Shown: piece by piece, positions 27,599-37,258 of the stretch
Numbering within the stretch: the first letter of the stretch is position 1
Layout of the letters: every line of letters starts with the position of its first letter
NCBI RefSeq assembly: GCF_010731815.2
Contig: NZ_AP022593.1
Coordinates: 1,736,001 to 1,800,000 of the forward strand
Direction of reading: 5' to 3'
Source of the DNA: Mycolicibacterium arabiense
Lineage (GTDB): Bacteria; Actinomycetota; Actinomycetes; Mycobacteriales; Mycobacteriaceae
DNA: 64,000 nucleotides
Notes under the pieces: model-generated
The model's input: the letters and a program-made list of their open reading frames with translations, nothing else
Databases searched by the model: none
Told to the model about the DNA's origin: nothing
Position numbers and translations under genes: made by a program

Positions 27599-29085
27599 CG
27601 GGTCGCGCCCCGATCGTCGGTCCGCGCGTCGATTGCGTCGAACGACTCCATGTCGTCGACGTCTGCCGTGCTCGCGATCCTCGTCCGCACGCTCGCGAAC
27701 AGGACTGCGCCGACGACCGCCAGGACCGCGATGCCGATCCACACCGACCAGTCGAGGTAGCGCTGGTCGAAGGCCACCCGCGGCCAGGCGATGTTGAGGA
27801 ACTGCAGCACCGCCCACACGACGGCGACCAGCGCGACCGGCAGCGTCGCGCGGCCAAGGGAGAACTTCGCAGGCGTCCACCCGCGGCGCAGCAGCACCAC
27901 CAGGAAGCCGACCAACGGGAAGAGGAAGGCGAGGTAGAAGCCACCCGCGGTGAAGTTGACCATCAGCGAATACACGTCGCCCGCAACGATGCTCAGGAGG
28001 AACAGGCCTGCACCGATCACCGTGGTGACCAGGATCGCGACCGTGGGGATGCGCGCCTTGCCACGCAGCCGCACCAGGGCGTCGGCGGCAGGCAGCGCAC
28101 CGTCGCGGGAGTAGGCCCAGATCACCCGCGACGCCGATGTCTGCAGAGCGAGGAAGCTGGCGAGGAAGCCGATGACGAACAGCACCTCGACCGGTTTGGC
28201 GATCCCGGAACCGAGCGCCGTGGTGAGCGTGTCGTACACCGGGTCGGCGACCGTACCGTCGGCCACCGCACCGAGGTCCGGGATGGCCAGGATGATCGCG
28301 AGTGCGGAGTACGCCACCACCACGAAGATGAACACCAGCGAGAACAGCACCGCCTTCGGCAGATCCCTGCGCGGTTCGCGCACCTCTTCGGCGATCGAAC
28401 CCGCGCTCTCGAACCCGACGAACGACCAGCCGATGAAGGCCACCGCGAGCATGAACGGCCCTGTCAGGTACGCGAGCGTATCGGTGTTGTCCGCGCCGCC
28501 GCCCTCGAACAGCACCGACAGCGAGTTCTGCCGGTGGAAGAGCAGCAGCCACGTACCGAGAACGACCGAGCCGATCACCTCCGCGATGATGCTGCCGACC
28601 ATGAAGATCTTCAGCGCCCGCCGCCCCACCAGGTTGACCGCGGTCCCCGCCAGCAGGATGAGGAGCGCGATCAGTGCGAGTGTGCCGCCGGTCGGCTCCG
28701 CGATCCCGAAGATGTTGGCGATGAAGCCCGCCGCTCCGAGTGCGACGGTGGCCATCGCGATGACCAGGGTCCACATGTAGACCCAGCCGGCGAACCAGCC
28801 GTAGGTGGTGCCGAGCAGTCGGCGCGACCACTGATAGATCGATCCCTCGAGCGGCCAGCGCGACACCAGGGTCGCGAAGATCAGCGCGACCAGGAACTGG
28901 CCGCTGAACACCAGGAGGAAGCCCCACCAGAAGCTCGGCCCCGCGGCGGACAGTGCCAGACCGAAGATGCCGTAGAGGGCGACGATCGGCGAGATGAAGG
29001 CGAAGGCGAACGCGAAGGCCGACCACAACGAGAACTCGCGGCGCAACTGCTGGGGTCGCTCTGCGGGGGTGACCGGTGTCGACAT
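27595..29085 (-). CDS. APC-superfamily amino acid/polyamine permease
   Basis: The 496-residue protein has twelve predicted membrane segments typical of the APC family. It opens with a cytoplasmic N-terminus (RPQQLRREFSLWSAFAFAFA), then SPIVALYGIF and SRWPLEGSIYQW. Later segments include FESAGSIAEEV in TM6, where the family binds the substrate amine, and SASRVIWAYSRDGALP. It is the first gene of a five-gene operon and is divergent from a PucR regulator. It probably imports the nitrogen-rich compound that the following enzymes break down (inference). Confidence 0.9.
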   Translation of the reverse strand: MSTPVTPAERPQQLRREFSLWSAFAFAFAFISPIVALYGIFGLALSAAGPSFWWGFLLVFSGQFLVALIFATLVSRWPLEGSIYQWSRRLLGTTYGWFAGWVYMWTLVIAMATVALGAAGFIANIFGIAEPTGGTLALIALLILLAGTAVNLVGRRALKIFMVGSIIAEVIGSVVLGTWLLLFHRQNSLSVLFEGGGADNTDTLAYLTGPFMLAVAFIGWSFVGFESAGSIAEEVREPRRDLPKAVLFSLVFIFVVVAYSALAIILAIPDLGAVADGTVADPVYDTLTTALGSGIAKPVEVLFVIGFLASFLALQTSASRVIWAYSRDGALPAADALVRLRGKARIPTVAILVTTVIGAGLFLLSIVAGDVYSLMVNFTAGGFYLAFLFPLVGFLVVLLRRGWTPAKFSLGRATLPVALVAVVWAVLQFLNIAWPRVAFDQRYLDWSVWIGIAVLAVVGAVLFASVRTRIASTADVDDMESFDAIDARTDDRGATR

Positions 29086-29193
29086 GGACTGCTCCCACTA
29101 CTCGGTGCTGGTGGCAGGAACCATCCCCCGCTGCAGGCCCGGATGCCAGCCCATTGGCCGAAGACGCAGAGATCGCACCGCTGCGACCCCCAG

Positions 29194-29215
29194 CCGTTGA
29201 ACGATTGCACAACGG
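29194..29215. promoter_or_regulatory. Candidate operator between pucR and the permease operon
   Basis: CCGTTG (29194-29199) and CAACGG (29210-29215) form a perfect dyad with a 10-bp spacer, one helical turn apart in centre spacing. It sits 40 bp before the PucR start and 109 bp before the permease start, the right place for a regulator controlling both directions. Confidence 0.5.
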
Positions 29216-29254
29216 TGCCGCTCCGGCGTGTGTCCGCGGCGTTACGCTCGGGCG

Positions 29255-30667
29255 GTGACCTCGCCGCAGCGCACTCCTGCGGACGAGCCGGTCGCGCCCA
29301 CGCTCGCGGACCTGCTCGACGCTCCCGGCCTGGGTCTCGCGGTGCCCGACGACGTCGACCAGGACCTCGACCGACCGATCAGCTGGGTGCACACCACCGA
29401 GATGGAGGACCCGTCGCGGTATCTCCGTGGAGGCGAGCTGGTCTGCACCGTCGGCATCAGTCTGCAGACGGTTCGGGACTGCCAGACGTTCGCAGCGGCA
29501 CTGACGAGTGCGGGCGCGGCGGGCGTCTGCTTCGGGGTGGGCGACCGCCACGACGCGGTTCCGCCGGCGCTGCTGGCCGAGTGCCGCACCCTGGGGTTGC
29601 CGGTCCTGGTGGCCTCGCCCGACGCGCCGTTCAGCGCCGTCAGCCGATACGTCGCCGAGTCGTGGCTGGGTGCGGAGATCGCGGTGGCGCGCGCCACCAA
29701 CGCACTGGTGCCGGAACTGTTGTCCTCCCTGCGGCGGCACGACTCGGCGCGACAGCTGCTCGACGGCGCGGGCCGAATCCTGGACTGCTACTTCCTGCTC
29801 GAGCCGGACGGCGTCCCGCGGGAGCAGGACGAGGGTGGCGACGATCGGGTAGCCACCGTTGCCGTGCCCGGGCTCGGGACCCTGGTGTGGATCGGCCGCG
29901 GCGAGCAGCCCGAAGCCGCACTACTGGACCTCATCGCACGCTTCGTGCGCGCGGCGCAGGGGGAACGGGACATCGAGGCCGTGCTGGCCAGGGAACGCGT
30001 CGGCCAACTGCTGTCGCTGGTCGAGCGGCGCATGCTGCTCCCCGACGCCTTGAGCCAACTGATCGAGTGGCCGGGTTTCACCGCCGACGAGGTGACCTGC
30101 TCGGCGTGGCCCGCCGGTGCGGGTGCGCTGCTGTCGATGGCACTGCCGGACGCCCTGATCGGCGACGCGCCGGATCTGTGTCTGATGTTGACGGCACAAC
30201 CCTTCGACGTCACCGACGATCTATCCCTGCCGTCCGGTCACTCGGCCGCGGTGGCCATGACGGAGATCGGTTCGGCCATCGCCCAGGCCCGCATCGCGCT
30301 GGACCTGGCTCGGTACCGCGGCGGTCACGTCGGCCCTGACCAGCTGAGCACCTTCGAGAGCTTGCTCGAGCAGTTGCCGCTGGCTCAGCTGACCCCGTTC
30401 AAGCAGCAGTTGATCGATCCGCTGGCGGAGATGGACCGTGCGCGCGGGACCCAGCACGTCCGGACCCTGCGCGCCTTCCTCGACGCGAACTGCTCGCTGA
30501 GCGAGACCGGCAGGGCGCTGTACCTGCACACCAACACGGTGCGGCACCGGCTCGCCCGCATCCAGGAGATCACCGGCCGCGACCCCCTCGTGCATTCCGA
30601 CCAGACGGCATTCGCCGTCGGGCTGCACGCCACCGCCCGCGACGAGCGCAATCCCCGGTTGCGCTAG
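29255..30667 (+). CDS. PucR-family transcriptional regulator
   Basis: The 470-residue protein has the PucR plan. Residues 15-130 form the N-terminal PurC-type sensor (LADLLDAPGLGL, WVHTTEMEDPSRYLRGGELV). A central GGDEF-like region follows. The C-terminal helix-turn-helix is about residues 395-455 (FLDANCSLSETGRALYLHTN, then TVRHRLARIQEITG). PucR proteins respond to purine-degradation intermediates or other nitrogen compounds and usually activate neighbouring genes. It is divergent from the permease/SDR/ureohydrolase/CE4 operon. A GTG at 29228 would add 9 residues; I prefer the GTG at 29255. Confidence 0.9.
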   Translation: MTSPQRTPADEPVAPTLADLLDAPGLGLAVPDDVDQDLDRPISWVHTTEMEDPSRYLRGGELVCTVGISLQTVRDCQTFAAALTSAGAAGVCFGVGDRHDAVPPALLAECRTLGLPVLVASPDAPFSAVSRYVAESWLGAEIAVARATNALVPELLSSLRRHDSARQLLDGAGRILDCYFLLEPDGVPREQDEGGDDRVATVAVPGLGTLVWIGRGEQPEAALLDLIARFVRAAQGERDIEAVLARERVGQLLSLVERRMLLPDALSQLIEWPGFTADEVTCSAWPAGAGALLSMALPDALIGDAPDLCLMLTAQPFDVTDDLSLPSGHSAAVAMTEIGSAIAQARIALDLARYRGGHVGPDQLSTFESLLEQLPLAQLTPFKQQLIDPLAEMDRARGTQHVRTLRAFLDANCSLSETGRALYLHTNTVRHRLARIQEITGRDPLVHSDQTAFAVGLHATARDERNPRLR

Positions 30668-30769
30668 CCCCGTTTAGCCGGAGCGCTTAATCGAGTTCCG
30701 CTTCCACGAGGGCCCTGACGTGCCATCCTTCGAGCAGCGAACGTCGCGGCGTGAAGGAGACCGACCGTC

Positions 30770-31195
30770 ATGAGCAGGCTCGACCGCACACCCATCGTGA
30801 TCGCCGGCGCCCTCGCGGTGTTCGGGCTCGTTCTGGCGCCAGCGGCGCACGCCGACCCCACCCTCGACGAGATCACCGAAGCCGTCGCGTCGGTACGTGA
30901 GCGCTCCGGCTGCCCCGATCTCGCCTACTCCCCCCAACTCGAGGCCGCCGCGCAGCAACTCGTCCGAGCGGGCGCGCTCGACGCGAACGGTTACCCGGGC
31001 GTGCCGACTCCGATCGTGGCGACGTCGGCTCCGACGGCGTCGGCGATCAGCCAGGCAATGTCGTTCGGCAACGGCCACATCCTCGACTGCCGCAACACCG
31101 ATCTCGGTGTGGGCATGGTCAGCAGCGGCGAGTACAGCGTCGTCGGCCTCGTGCTGGGAGCGATCAGGGGACCGCAGGCTGCACAGGGCTCGTAG
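30770..31195 (+). CDS. Small exported protein, possibly CAP/SCP-like
   Basis: The 141-residue product has a clear signal peptide ([24 protein letters not shown]). The mature part begins with [20 protein letters not shown] and [12 protein letters not shown], reminiscent of the helices of CAP/SCP proteins, and later carries [15 protein letters not shown]. Two Cys residues could form a disulfide. It is too short for a complete CAP domain and lacks its catalytic His/Glu pattern, so the similarity may only be structural. Its last 32 bp overlap the convergent mmpL gene. Role unknown. Confidence 0.75.
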   Translation: MSRLDRTPIVIAGALAVFGLVLAPAAHADPTLDEITEAVASVRERSGCPDLAYSPQLEAAAQQLVRAGALDANGYPGVPTPIVATSAPTASAISQAMSFGNGHILDCRNTDLGVGMVSSGEYSVVGLVLGAIRGPQAAQGS

Positions 31196-34073
31196 CGGCC
31201 GAATCATCGCTTCGGGGCCACGGTTTCGGCACCGGACGCAGCCGGACGTGCCGCGGCCACCAGAACCACCGGCCCAGTAGGGCTGCCAGCGACGGCGTCA
31301 TCAGCGACCGCACGACCAGCGTGTCGAACAGCAGTCCGAGACCGATCGTGGTGCCGACCTGCCCGATGACGATCATCTCGCTGACCGCCATGGCGGCCAT
31401 CGTGAAGGCGAACACCAGACCGGCCGAGGTGACGACGGACCCGGTGCCAGCCATCGACCGGATGATGCCCGTGTGCAGCCCGGCGTGGATCTCCTGCTTC
31501 ATGCGCGAGACCAGCAGCAGGTTGTAGTCCGCGCCGACCGCGAGCAGCACGATGACCGTCATCGGCAGCACCATCCAGTGCAGCGGGATGCCGATGAGGT
31601 GCTGCCACAGGAGAACCGAGAGGCCGAAGGACGCACCGAGACTGAGCACCACGGTGCCGACGATCACGGCGGCCGCGGCGATCGCCCTGGTGAGGATCAC
31701 CATGATGAGGAAGATGAGGATCAGCGCGGCGACAGCCGCGATCAACAGGTCGTAGTCGGCGCCCTGCTGCATGTCCTTGTACATCGCTGCGGTACCGCCG
31801 ACGAACACCGTCGACCCCTCCAGCGGTGTGCCCTTGATGGCGTCGGCAGCAGCGATGCGCAGCGGCTCGATGTGCGACGTCCCTTCCTCGCTCAACGGGT
31901 CGCCCTGGTGAAAGACGGTGAAACGCACGGCGTGACCGTCTGGCGACAGGAACAGCTTGATACCGCGCTTGAAGTCGGCGGTCTCGAACGCCTCGGGCGG
32001 CAGATAGAACGTTTCGTCGTTGCGCGCGGCGTCGAACGCCTTGCCCATCGCGGTGGCGTCGTCCTGCATCGCCATGTTCTGGTCCTGCTGTGCCTTCTGC
32101 GCCTGATACTGGTTGAGCATCATCTGCTTCTGGTTCTTCATCGTCTGGATCATCGCGGGCATCAGCGCCGCCAATTGCGGTGTCAGATCTGCCAGTTCCT
32201 CGATGTCGGGCACCAGGTCCTGGATGTCGGCAGACAGCGTGTTGATGCCGTCGAGCGTGTCGAAGATCGACCGCAAGGCCCAGCAGACCGGGATGTCGTA
32301 GCAGTGCGGCTCCCAGTAGAAGTAGTTGCGGATCGGCCGGAAGAAGTCGTCGAAGTCCGCGAGGTGGTCGCGGATCTCGTTGGTGTCGGCCGAGGTGTTC
32401 CTGAACTTCTCCGCCATCCGCCGGGTGACGTCGGCCATCTGCAGCGTGATGCCCTGCATCTTGGTCATCGAGTCGATGGTCACCTGCATCTCGTCGGCCT
32501 GCTTGAGGGTGTTGGCCAGCACCGTCTGCTGCATGTCGTTGTTCATGAGTTGGCCCGTGCCGCCCTGGCTCACGGAGTACGCGAGCGAGGCGTGCTCGAT
32601 CGGCTTGCCGTCCGGGCGGGTGATCGTCTGGACCTGCGCGATGCCGTGCACGCGGACCATGGCCTTGGCGATCTTGTCGATGATCAGGAAGTCCGCCGGG
32701 TTGCGCAGGTCGTGATCGGCTTCCACCATCACGAGTTCCGGGTTCATCTTGGCGTCGGAGAAGTGGCGGTCGGCGGCGGCCATGCCGACGTTCGCAGGCA
32801 CCTCGTCGGGCAGGAAGATCCGGTCGTCGTAGGTGGTGTGGTAGCCGGGCAGCGTCAGCAGCCCGATGAGCGCGAGCACGATGGCCATGACGAGGACCGC
32901 GCCAGGCCAGCGCACGGTGGCCGCGCCGATGCGGCGCCATCCTCTGGCACGTCCGGATCCCTTCGGCTCCAGCACCTTTCCGAAGCGGGTGACGATCGAG
33001 ATGAGGGCGGGTCCGAGAGTGAGCGCGGCCGCGACCACGATCGTCATGCCGATCGAGAGCGGGAAGCCCATCGTCTGGAAGTACGGCAGCCGGGTGAAGT
33101 GCAGGCACAGCGTTGCGCCCGCGATGGTGAGACCCGATGCGAGCACCACGTGCGCGGTGCCGTGAAACATCGTGTAATACGCGGACTCTCGGTCCTCGCC
33201 TGCCCGGCGCGCCTCCTGGTAGCGGCCGATCAGGAACATGGCGTAGTCGGTGGCCGCGGCGATGGCGAGCGTCACCAGCATGTTCGTCGCGAAGGTGGTG
33301 AGGCCGAAGACCTCGTGGTAGCCGAGGAAGGCGACGATGCCGCGCGCCGAGAGCAATCCCACGACGACCATCGACAACGTCACCAATACCGTTATCACGG
33401 ACCGGTATACGAGTAGCAGCATGACGGTGATGACCGCGAACGTCAGCGCCTCGATCGTCTTCATGCTCGCGTCGCCGACTTCGTTCTGATCCGTGGTCGT
33501 CGCGGCGGGGCCCGTCACGTACGCCTGGACACCCGGAGGTGCCTTGACGCTCGCGACGATGTCGCGGACGCTGGCCACCGAGTCGTTCGCCAGTGTCTCG
33601 CCCTGGTCTCCGGCGATGTACACCTGCACGTAGGCGGCCTTGCCGTCGATGCTCTGGGCGCCCGCCGCGGTCAGCGTGTCACCCCAGAAGTCCTGGACGT
33701 GCTGCACGTGGGTGGTGTCGTTGCGCAGCTCGCGCACCATTTCGTCGTAGAACTGGTGGGCGTCCGGCCCCAGCGGGTCGTCGCCCTCCAGGACGATCAT
33801 CACCGAACTGCTGGTGTCGTACTCCTGGAACACCTCGCCGACGCGCTTCGTCGCGATGAGCGAGGGTGCATCGTTGGGGCTCATCGACACCGCGCGCAGC
33901 TTCCCCACCTCTTCGAGCTGCGGCACGGTGGTGTTCAGGATCGCGATGATCGCGATCCACACCAGGACGATCGGAACGGCGAACAGACGGATGAAGCGCG
34001 CCACCGGGGGCCGGGCGGCGTGCCGGGCGCGTGGGATCGGACTGGTCGGGTTGCCTTCGAGGGTGCTGGTCAT
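31164..34073 (-). CDS. mmpL: MmpL-family RND transporter (paired with MmpS)
   Basis: The 969-residue protein is a full-length MmpL with the same plan as the copy at 19-22 kb. It has the Asp-Tyr proton relay at 276/277 ([11 protein letters not shown]) and again in [11 protein letters not shown], and the long loop with [22 protein letters not shown]. The loop also has a Gln/Met-rich helical stretch ([20 protein letters not shown]), likely a coiled coil reaching into the periplasm. The start overlaps the mmpS stop by 4 bp, so the pair is translationally coupled, as for MmpS4-MmpL4 and MmpS5-MmpL5. Expected cargo: siderophore or lipid. Confidence 0.93.
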   Translation of the reverse strand: MTSTLEGNPTSPIPRARHAARPPVARFIRLFAVPIVLVWIAIIAILNTTVPQLEEVGKLRAVSMSPNDAPSLIATKRVGEVFQEYDTSSSVMIVLEGDDPLGPDAHQFYDEMVRELRNDTTHVQHVQDFWGDTLTAAGAQSIDGKAAYVQVYIAGDQGETLANDSVASVRDIVASVKAPPGVQAYVTGPAATTTDQNEVGDASMKTIEALTFAVITVMLLLVYRSVITVLVTLSMVVVGLLSARGIVAFLGYHEVFGLTTFATNMLVTLAIAAATDYAMFLIGRYQEARRAGEDRESAYYTMFHGTAHVVLASGLTIAGATLCLHFTRLPYFQTMGFPLSIGMTIVVAAALTLGPALISIVTRFGKVLEPKGSGRARGWRRIGAATVRWPGAVLVMAIVLALIGLLTLPGYHTTYDDRIFLPDEVPANVGMAAADRHFSDAKMNPELVMVEADHDLRNPADFLIIDKIAKAMVRVHGIAQVQTITRPDGKPIEHASLAYSVSQGGTGQLMNNDMQQTVLANTLKQADEMQVTIDSMTKMQGITLQMADVTRRMAEKFRNTSADTNEIRDHLADFDDFFRPIRNYFYWEPHCYDIPVCWALRSIFDTLDGINTLSADIQDLVPDIEELADLTPQLAALMPAMIQTMKNQKQMMLNQYQAQKAQQDQNMAMQDDATAMGKAFDAARNDETFYLPPEAFETADFKRGIKLFLSPDGHAVRFTVFHQGDPLSEEGTSHIEPLRIAAADAIKGTPLEGSTVFVGGTAAMYKDMQQGADYDLLIAAVAALILIFLIMVILTRAIAAAAVIVGTVVLSLGASFGLSVLLWQHLIGIPLHWMVLPMTVIVLLAVGADYNLLLVSRMKQEIHAGLHTGIIRSMAGTGSVVTSAGLVFAFTMAAMAVSEMIVIGQVGTTIGLGLLFDTLVVRSLMTPSLAALLGRWFWWPRHVRLRPVPKPWPRSDDSAATSPVQPAVP

Positions 34074-34498
34074 GCCGCCTTCACCAAGCAGTACGTTGCG
34101 GGATTCACGCCGTCGGCGAACCTTTCGTCCTTGACCTCGTCGTCGACGGTGACGCGACAGCCGATCGAGCCACCGTCGCCCTGGGCGACGAGGTTCGGCT
34201 GAACCGACGGGACCGTGGTCTCGAGCCGCAACGACCACGGCAGGCTGACCTCGCCCGTGCGTTGCGGCAACCCGTCCAGATCGGTGTAGTTGATGACGGC
34301 GGTGCTGCCGGATCCGAACACCTCGTAGGTGACGACCTTCGGGTTGAACGAGTCCGCGGTGTCCGATCCGACCGGCGTCACGACGGCGCCATCGGAGCCG
34401 AAGACGGACCGAAGATTACCGACGCTCACGACGCCGATCGCGATGGCCGCGACGACCAGGACCGGTAGCCAGACGCGCTTGACGGCGGCGATCACCAT
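34070..34498 (-). CDS. mmpS: MmpS-family accessory membrane protein
   Basis: The 142-residue protein has one N-terminal membrane anchor ([18 protein letters not shown]) followed by a beta-sandwich domain. Signature pieces are [33 protein letters not shown], and the Cys pair in SIGCRVTVD and [10 protein letters not shown]. This is the standard MmpS pattern. MmpS proteins act with their MmpL partner in export. A GTG 6 bp upstream would add two residues. It heads the mmpS-mmpL operon and is divergent from a TetR regulator. Confidence 0.93.
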   Translation of the reverse strand: MVIAAVKRVWLPVLVVAAIAIGVVSVGNLRSVFGSDGAVVTPVGSDTADSFNPKVVTYEVFGSGSTAVINYTDLDGLPQRTGEVSLPWSLRLETTVPSVQPNLVAQGDGGSIGCRVTVDDEVKDERFADGVNPATYCLVKAA

Positions 34499-34594
34499 GG
34501 GCACCGCGCCCTGGCGCGGGTGTCCTCGATCGTTGGAGACACGGTCGAGCCTTTCGACGAAGGACTAGGTAGACCGGCCCCCGACGGGTGATCT

Positions 34595-34609
34595 AGATAG
34601 GCAATCTAA
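34595..34609. promoter_or_regulatory. Candidate TetR operator between mmpS and tetR
   Basis: TAGAT and ATCTA form a perfect inverted repeat with a 5-bp spacer (34595-34599 and 34605-34609), in an AT-richer patch between the divergent mmpS and TetR genes. Position and symmetry suit a TetR dimer. Confidence 0.5.
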
Positions 34610-34676
34610 GTCCCGAAGTGGATAGAGTCAATCCGGTTATGGCCCTTGAGTCGCGCACATCACTAAAGTGGGGGCG

Positions 34677-35330
34677 ATGATTGACAAACCGTGCCGCGGC
34701 CTGCGCAAGGACGCCGAACGCAACAGGCAGCTCGTGCTCGAGGCTGCCCGTGAGCTGTTCGCCGTAAAGGGCATGGAGGCAACGCTCAACGACGTCGCCC
34801 GTCACGCGAACGTCGGCGTGGGCACCGTCTACCGGCGCTTCGCGACGAAGGAAGAACTCGTCGAGGCGATCTTCGAGGATGGCATCGAGCAGGTGGTGTG
34901 CCTGGCGGAAACTGCGCTGCTGCAGAAGGATTCGTGGGACGGCTTCGTGTGGTTCGTCGAGCACCTGTGCGAGTTGACCGCGACCGACCGCGGCCTGCGC
35001 GAGATGGTCTACAGCAAGGCATACGGCGGATACCGCGTCGAATGCGCACGCGACCGCCTCAGTCCACCGATTTCGAAGCTGGTCGAGCGGGCCCGCCACG
35101 ACGGCTACCTGCGCCCCGACGTGGAGCACACCGACATGCCGATCATCGGAATGCTGGCCGGCACGGTCAGCGAATGGGCCGGCCACGTCGAGCCGGAACT
35201 CTGGCGCCGTTACGTCGCGCTTCTACTGGACGGCATGCGACAGGGCGACGGCCAGAAACCGCTGGCCGTCGACGCGCTAGACGACGACCAGATGGACGAG
35301 GCGATGCGGGGCTGGCACCCGGCAGGGTGA
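34677..35330 (+). CDS. TetR-family regulator, likely repressor of mmpS-mmpL
   Basis: The 217-residue protein has an N-terminal TetR DNA-binding domain (RQLVLEAARELFAVKGMEAT, NDVARHANVGVGTVYRRFAT) and a helical C-terminal ligand domain with PPISKLVERARHDGYLRPDV. It is divergent from mmpS-mmpL and separated by about 180 bp with a palindrome, the classic layout of a local efflux repressor. A GTG 9 bp upstream is possible; the ATG at 34677 has a GGGGGCG just ahead. The 3' end forms the left arm of a strong terminator hairpin. Confidence 0.88.
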   Translation: MIDKPCRGLRKDAERNRQLVLEAARELFAVKGMEATLNDVARHANVGVGTVYRRFATKEELVEAIFEDGIEQVVCLAETALLQKDSWDGFVWFVEHLCELTATDRGLREMVYSKAYGGYRVECARDRLSPPISKLVERARHDGYLRPDVEHTDMPIIGMLAGTVSEWAGHVEPELWRRYVALLLDGMRQGDGQKPLAVDALDDDQMDEAMRGWHPAG

Positions 35331-35354
35331 GCGGTCCCTGACTGCCGGGTGCCA
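35313..35354. terminator. Strong bidirectional terminator hairpin
   Basis: A perfect 13-bp inverted repeat (TGGCACCCGGCAG at 35313-35325 and CTGCCGGGTGCCA at 35342-35354) with a 16-nt loop lies between the convergent TetR and NmrA-like genes. The left arm is inside the last TetR codons. It has no U-tract, as is common in mycobacteria. Confidence 0.8.
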
Positions 35355-35363
35355 CCGCACGGC

Positions 35364-36290
35364 CTACCCGACGTGCTCGCGCACGCGCCGCCAGGACGCC
35401 CGCTGACCTTCGCCGCGGAAGGCATCGCGGTTCGAGGCGGTGAATTGCGCGACCGTCTGCGCCGGAGATCCGGTGATCACTTCGACGAGGTTGTTGGTGC
35501 CGGCGAAGATCCCGTCGCGATAGTCCTGCGCCACGTTGGTCAGGTGCTGGATCAGGAACTCGCCGTAACCCTGCGCCCGCAACGCGTCCGCGAAGGTCTC
35601 GATCTCGACCGGCTCGTACCGCACCGGTTGCCTGAGAACCCGAGCCATCTCGCCGGCGATCCCGTGGTGGTCGGCCTCGACCGGACCGTACAGCGGGAAG
35701 ATCTGACGGTCGTGCGGGGCCGGATTCCGCAGGATGGCCGCGATCACGCGGGCTTGGTCCTGCGCCGCGATCGGAGCGTGCCGACCCTCCCCGAAAGGCA
35801 GCCGCAGCACCCCGCCGTCGTCGTCCCGCGACCACTGCCAGGCCAGCCACTCGGCGAAGAAGGTGGGGCGCAGGTGAGTGGTCATGAACGCCGCCCGATC
35901 CAGTAGCCGCTCCCCCAGCCAGTGGTTCTGAGCGGCGTGGCTCTTCGCCTCCCGCCGTGCACTGATCTGCGACATGTTGACCACCGCGCGAACGCCTGCC
36001 TCGGTCGCGGCTTGCGCGAAGACGGCCGTCGCGTCGATCAGCCCGTCGGGGTCGATGGGATAGCAGAAGTACGCCGCGGTCACGCCGGCCATCGCCGAAC
36101 TCACGTCGTCGAAGTCACGCAGATCTCCGGTGACCACGTCGGCACCGAGTTCGGTCAGAGCGGCCGACCGCTCGTCGATGCCGTGCACCAGCGCACGTAC
36201 GCGTAGGCCTTCGGCTCTCAGCAGCCGCACGACGTGGGCGCCCGTCTTGCCGGTGGCTCCGGTGACGAGGTAGAGGTCGTCGTGGGTCAT
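35364..36290 (-). CDS. NmrA-like NAD(P)-binding protein (atypical SDR)
   Basis: The 308-residue protein begins with the Rossmann motif YLVTGATGKTGAHVVRLL and has the NmrA/QOR2 pattern: LTELGADVVTGDLRD, AAYFCYPIDPDG, and VVNMSQISARREAKS. Proteins of this group act as redox sensors or as quinone or isoflavone-type reductases. The last third contains PVEIETFADALRAQGYGEFL. The start overlaps the upstream alpha/beta hydrolase stop by 4 bp, so the two are co-translated. No catalytic Tyr-Lys pair in the usual place is evident, so a regulatory or unusual reductase role is possible. Confidence 0.85.
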   Translation of the reverse strand: MTHDDLYLVTGATGKTGAHVVRLLRAEGLRVRALVHGIDERSAALTELGADVVTGDLRDFDDVSSAMAGVTAAYFCYPIDPDGLIDATAVFAQAATEAGVRAVVNMSQISARREAKSHAAQNHWLGERLLDRAAFMTTHLRPTFFAEWLAWQWSRDDDGGVLRLPFGEGRHAPIAAQDQARVIAAILRNPAPHDRQIFPLYGPVEADHHGIAGEMARVLRQPVRYEPVEIETFADALRAQGYGEFLIQHLTNVAQDYRDGIFAGTNNLVEVITGSPAQTVAQFTASNRDAFRGEGQRASWRRVREHVG

Positions 36291-37114
36291 GACCGTACCT
36301 CGCTGTGCCGCAGGTTCCCTGGCGTCGAATGTGCGTTGACCCAGCCGACGGTCAGGTCCGCAACCTCGCGCCATCGGGCGTCGATGACGAGTGAGTGTCC
36401 GCGGTCGGGGAAGACGTGGTAATCAGTGGTCGCGCGCGACGCCGAGTGGAGTTCCGCCGTTTGCAGGGTCACCGCCTCCGCGACGATGTGGTCGCGTCCA
36501 CCGCCGACGATCAGCAGCGGTCCGCGGTCGTGGTTCGCGACGTTGACCTGCGTGGGTGAAGCGGCGTCCTTCTTGGCGCCCACCACCTCGAACAGCGGCC
36601 GCCCTGGTGCCGGAATGGAGAACTGACGGTAGAGGCCGCGAGCCTCGTCGCGCGGCACGGCGTTCGCGATTGCGTATCGAAACTGGCGCTCTGTCAGCGT
36701 GATTGCGCGGTCGCGGTTCTTCTTGCTCTTCAACACCGGAAGCGTAGAGCGGATCTGCGACCACGGGAGCTTGGTGACGCCCCTGATGGGGGCCGGGTCG
36801 ATGGCGACCGCCGCGGTGGCGTACCCGTCGTCGAGCAGTCGCTGGGCGATGAACCCGCCGAACGAATGGCCGATGACCACCGGACGTACCGACAGCGTGT
36901 CGATCAACCGGGCGTAGTGGGCAACCACGTCGGCCACGCCACGGCCGCCGACGCGGTCGCCGGCTCGACGCGTGGCTTCGACCGTGGTGCCGTCACCCGG
37001 CCATCCGGCGACGATGGGTCCGTACCCTTCACGTCGATAGAGCGCAGCCCACGGTTCCCACGCCGAGGCGTGAATCCACAAGCCGTGAATGAATAGGACG
37101 GGTTGGTTGGACAT
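36287..37114 (-). CDS. Alpha/beta hydrolase
   Basis: This 275-residue protein has the alpha/beta-hydrolase fold: the oxyanion-hole motif LFIHGLWIHASAW, the nucleophile elbow VVIGHSFGGFIAQ, an acid in LLIVGGGRDHIV, and the His in FPDRGHSLVID. No signal peptide, so it acts in the cytoplasm. The sequence resembles esterase or lipase-like and ring-cleavage hydrolases. It is the first gene of a two-gene operon with the NmrA-like protein. The upstream region (37115-37338) holds two copies of a 14-bp direct repeat. Confidence 0.87.
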   Translation of the reverse strand: MSNQPVLFIHGLWIHASAWEPWAALYRREGYGPIVAGWPGDGTTVEATRRAGDRVGGRGVADVVAHYARLIDTLSVRPVVIGHSFGGFIAQRLLDDGYATAAVAIDPAPIRGVTKLPWSQIRSTLPVLKSKKNRDRAITLTERQFRYAIANAVPRDEARGLYRQFSIPAPGRPLFEVVGAKKDAASPTQVNVANHDRGPLLIVGGGRDHIVAEAVTLQTAELHSASRATTDYHVFPDRGHSLVIDARWREVADLTVGWVNAHSTPGNLRHSEVRS

Positions 37115-37258
37115 GAGCGTATTCCGTTCTGCTGTAGGTGATTACCACGGTGTTGACCGCGTTACGCGCAAGGCGCCGCGGTAGCCCATGCATTCCGCAC
37201 GAGGGCTCGATGTGACGTGGATCATCCAAATGGCGTCAGTTAGCGGTCGATGCACACC

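Noticed and set aside
19023..34073. Second mmpL as an assembly duplicate
   Set aside because: The two genes differ throughout in sequence, length and neighbours, and lie on opposite strands.
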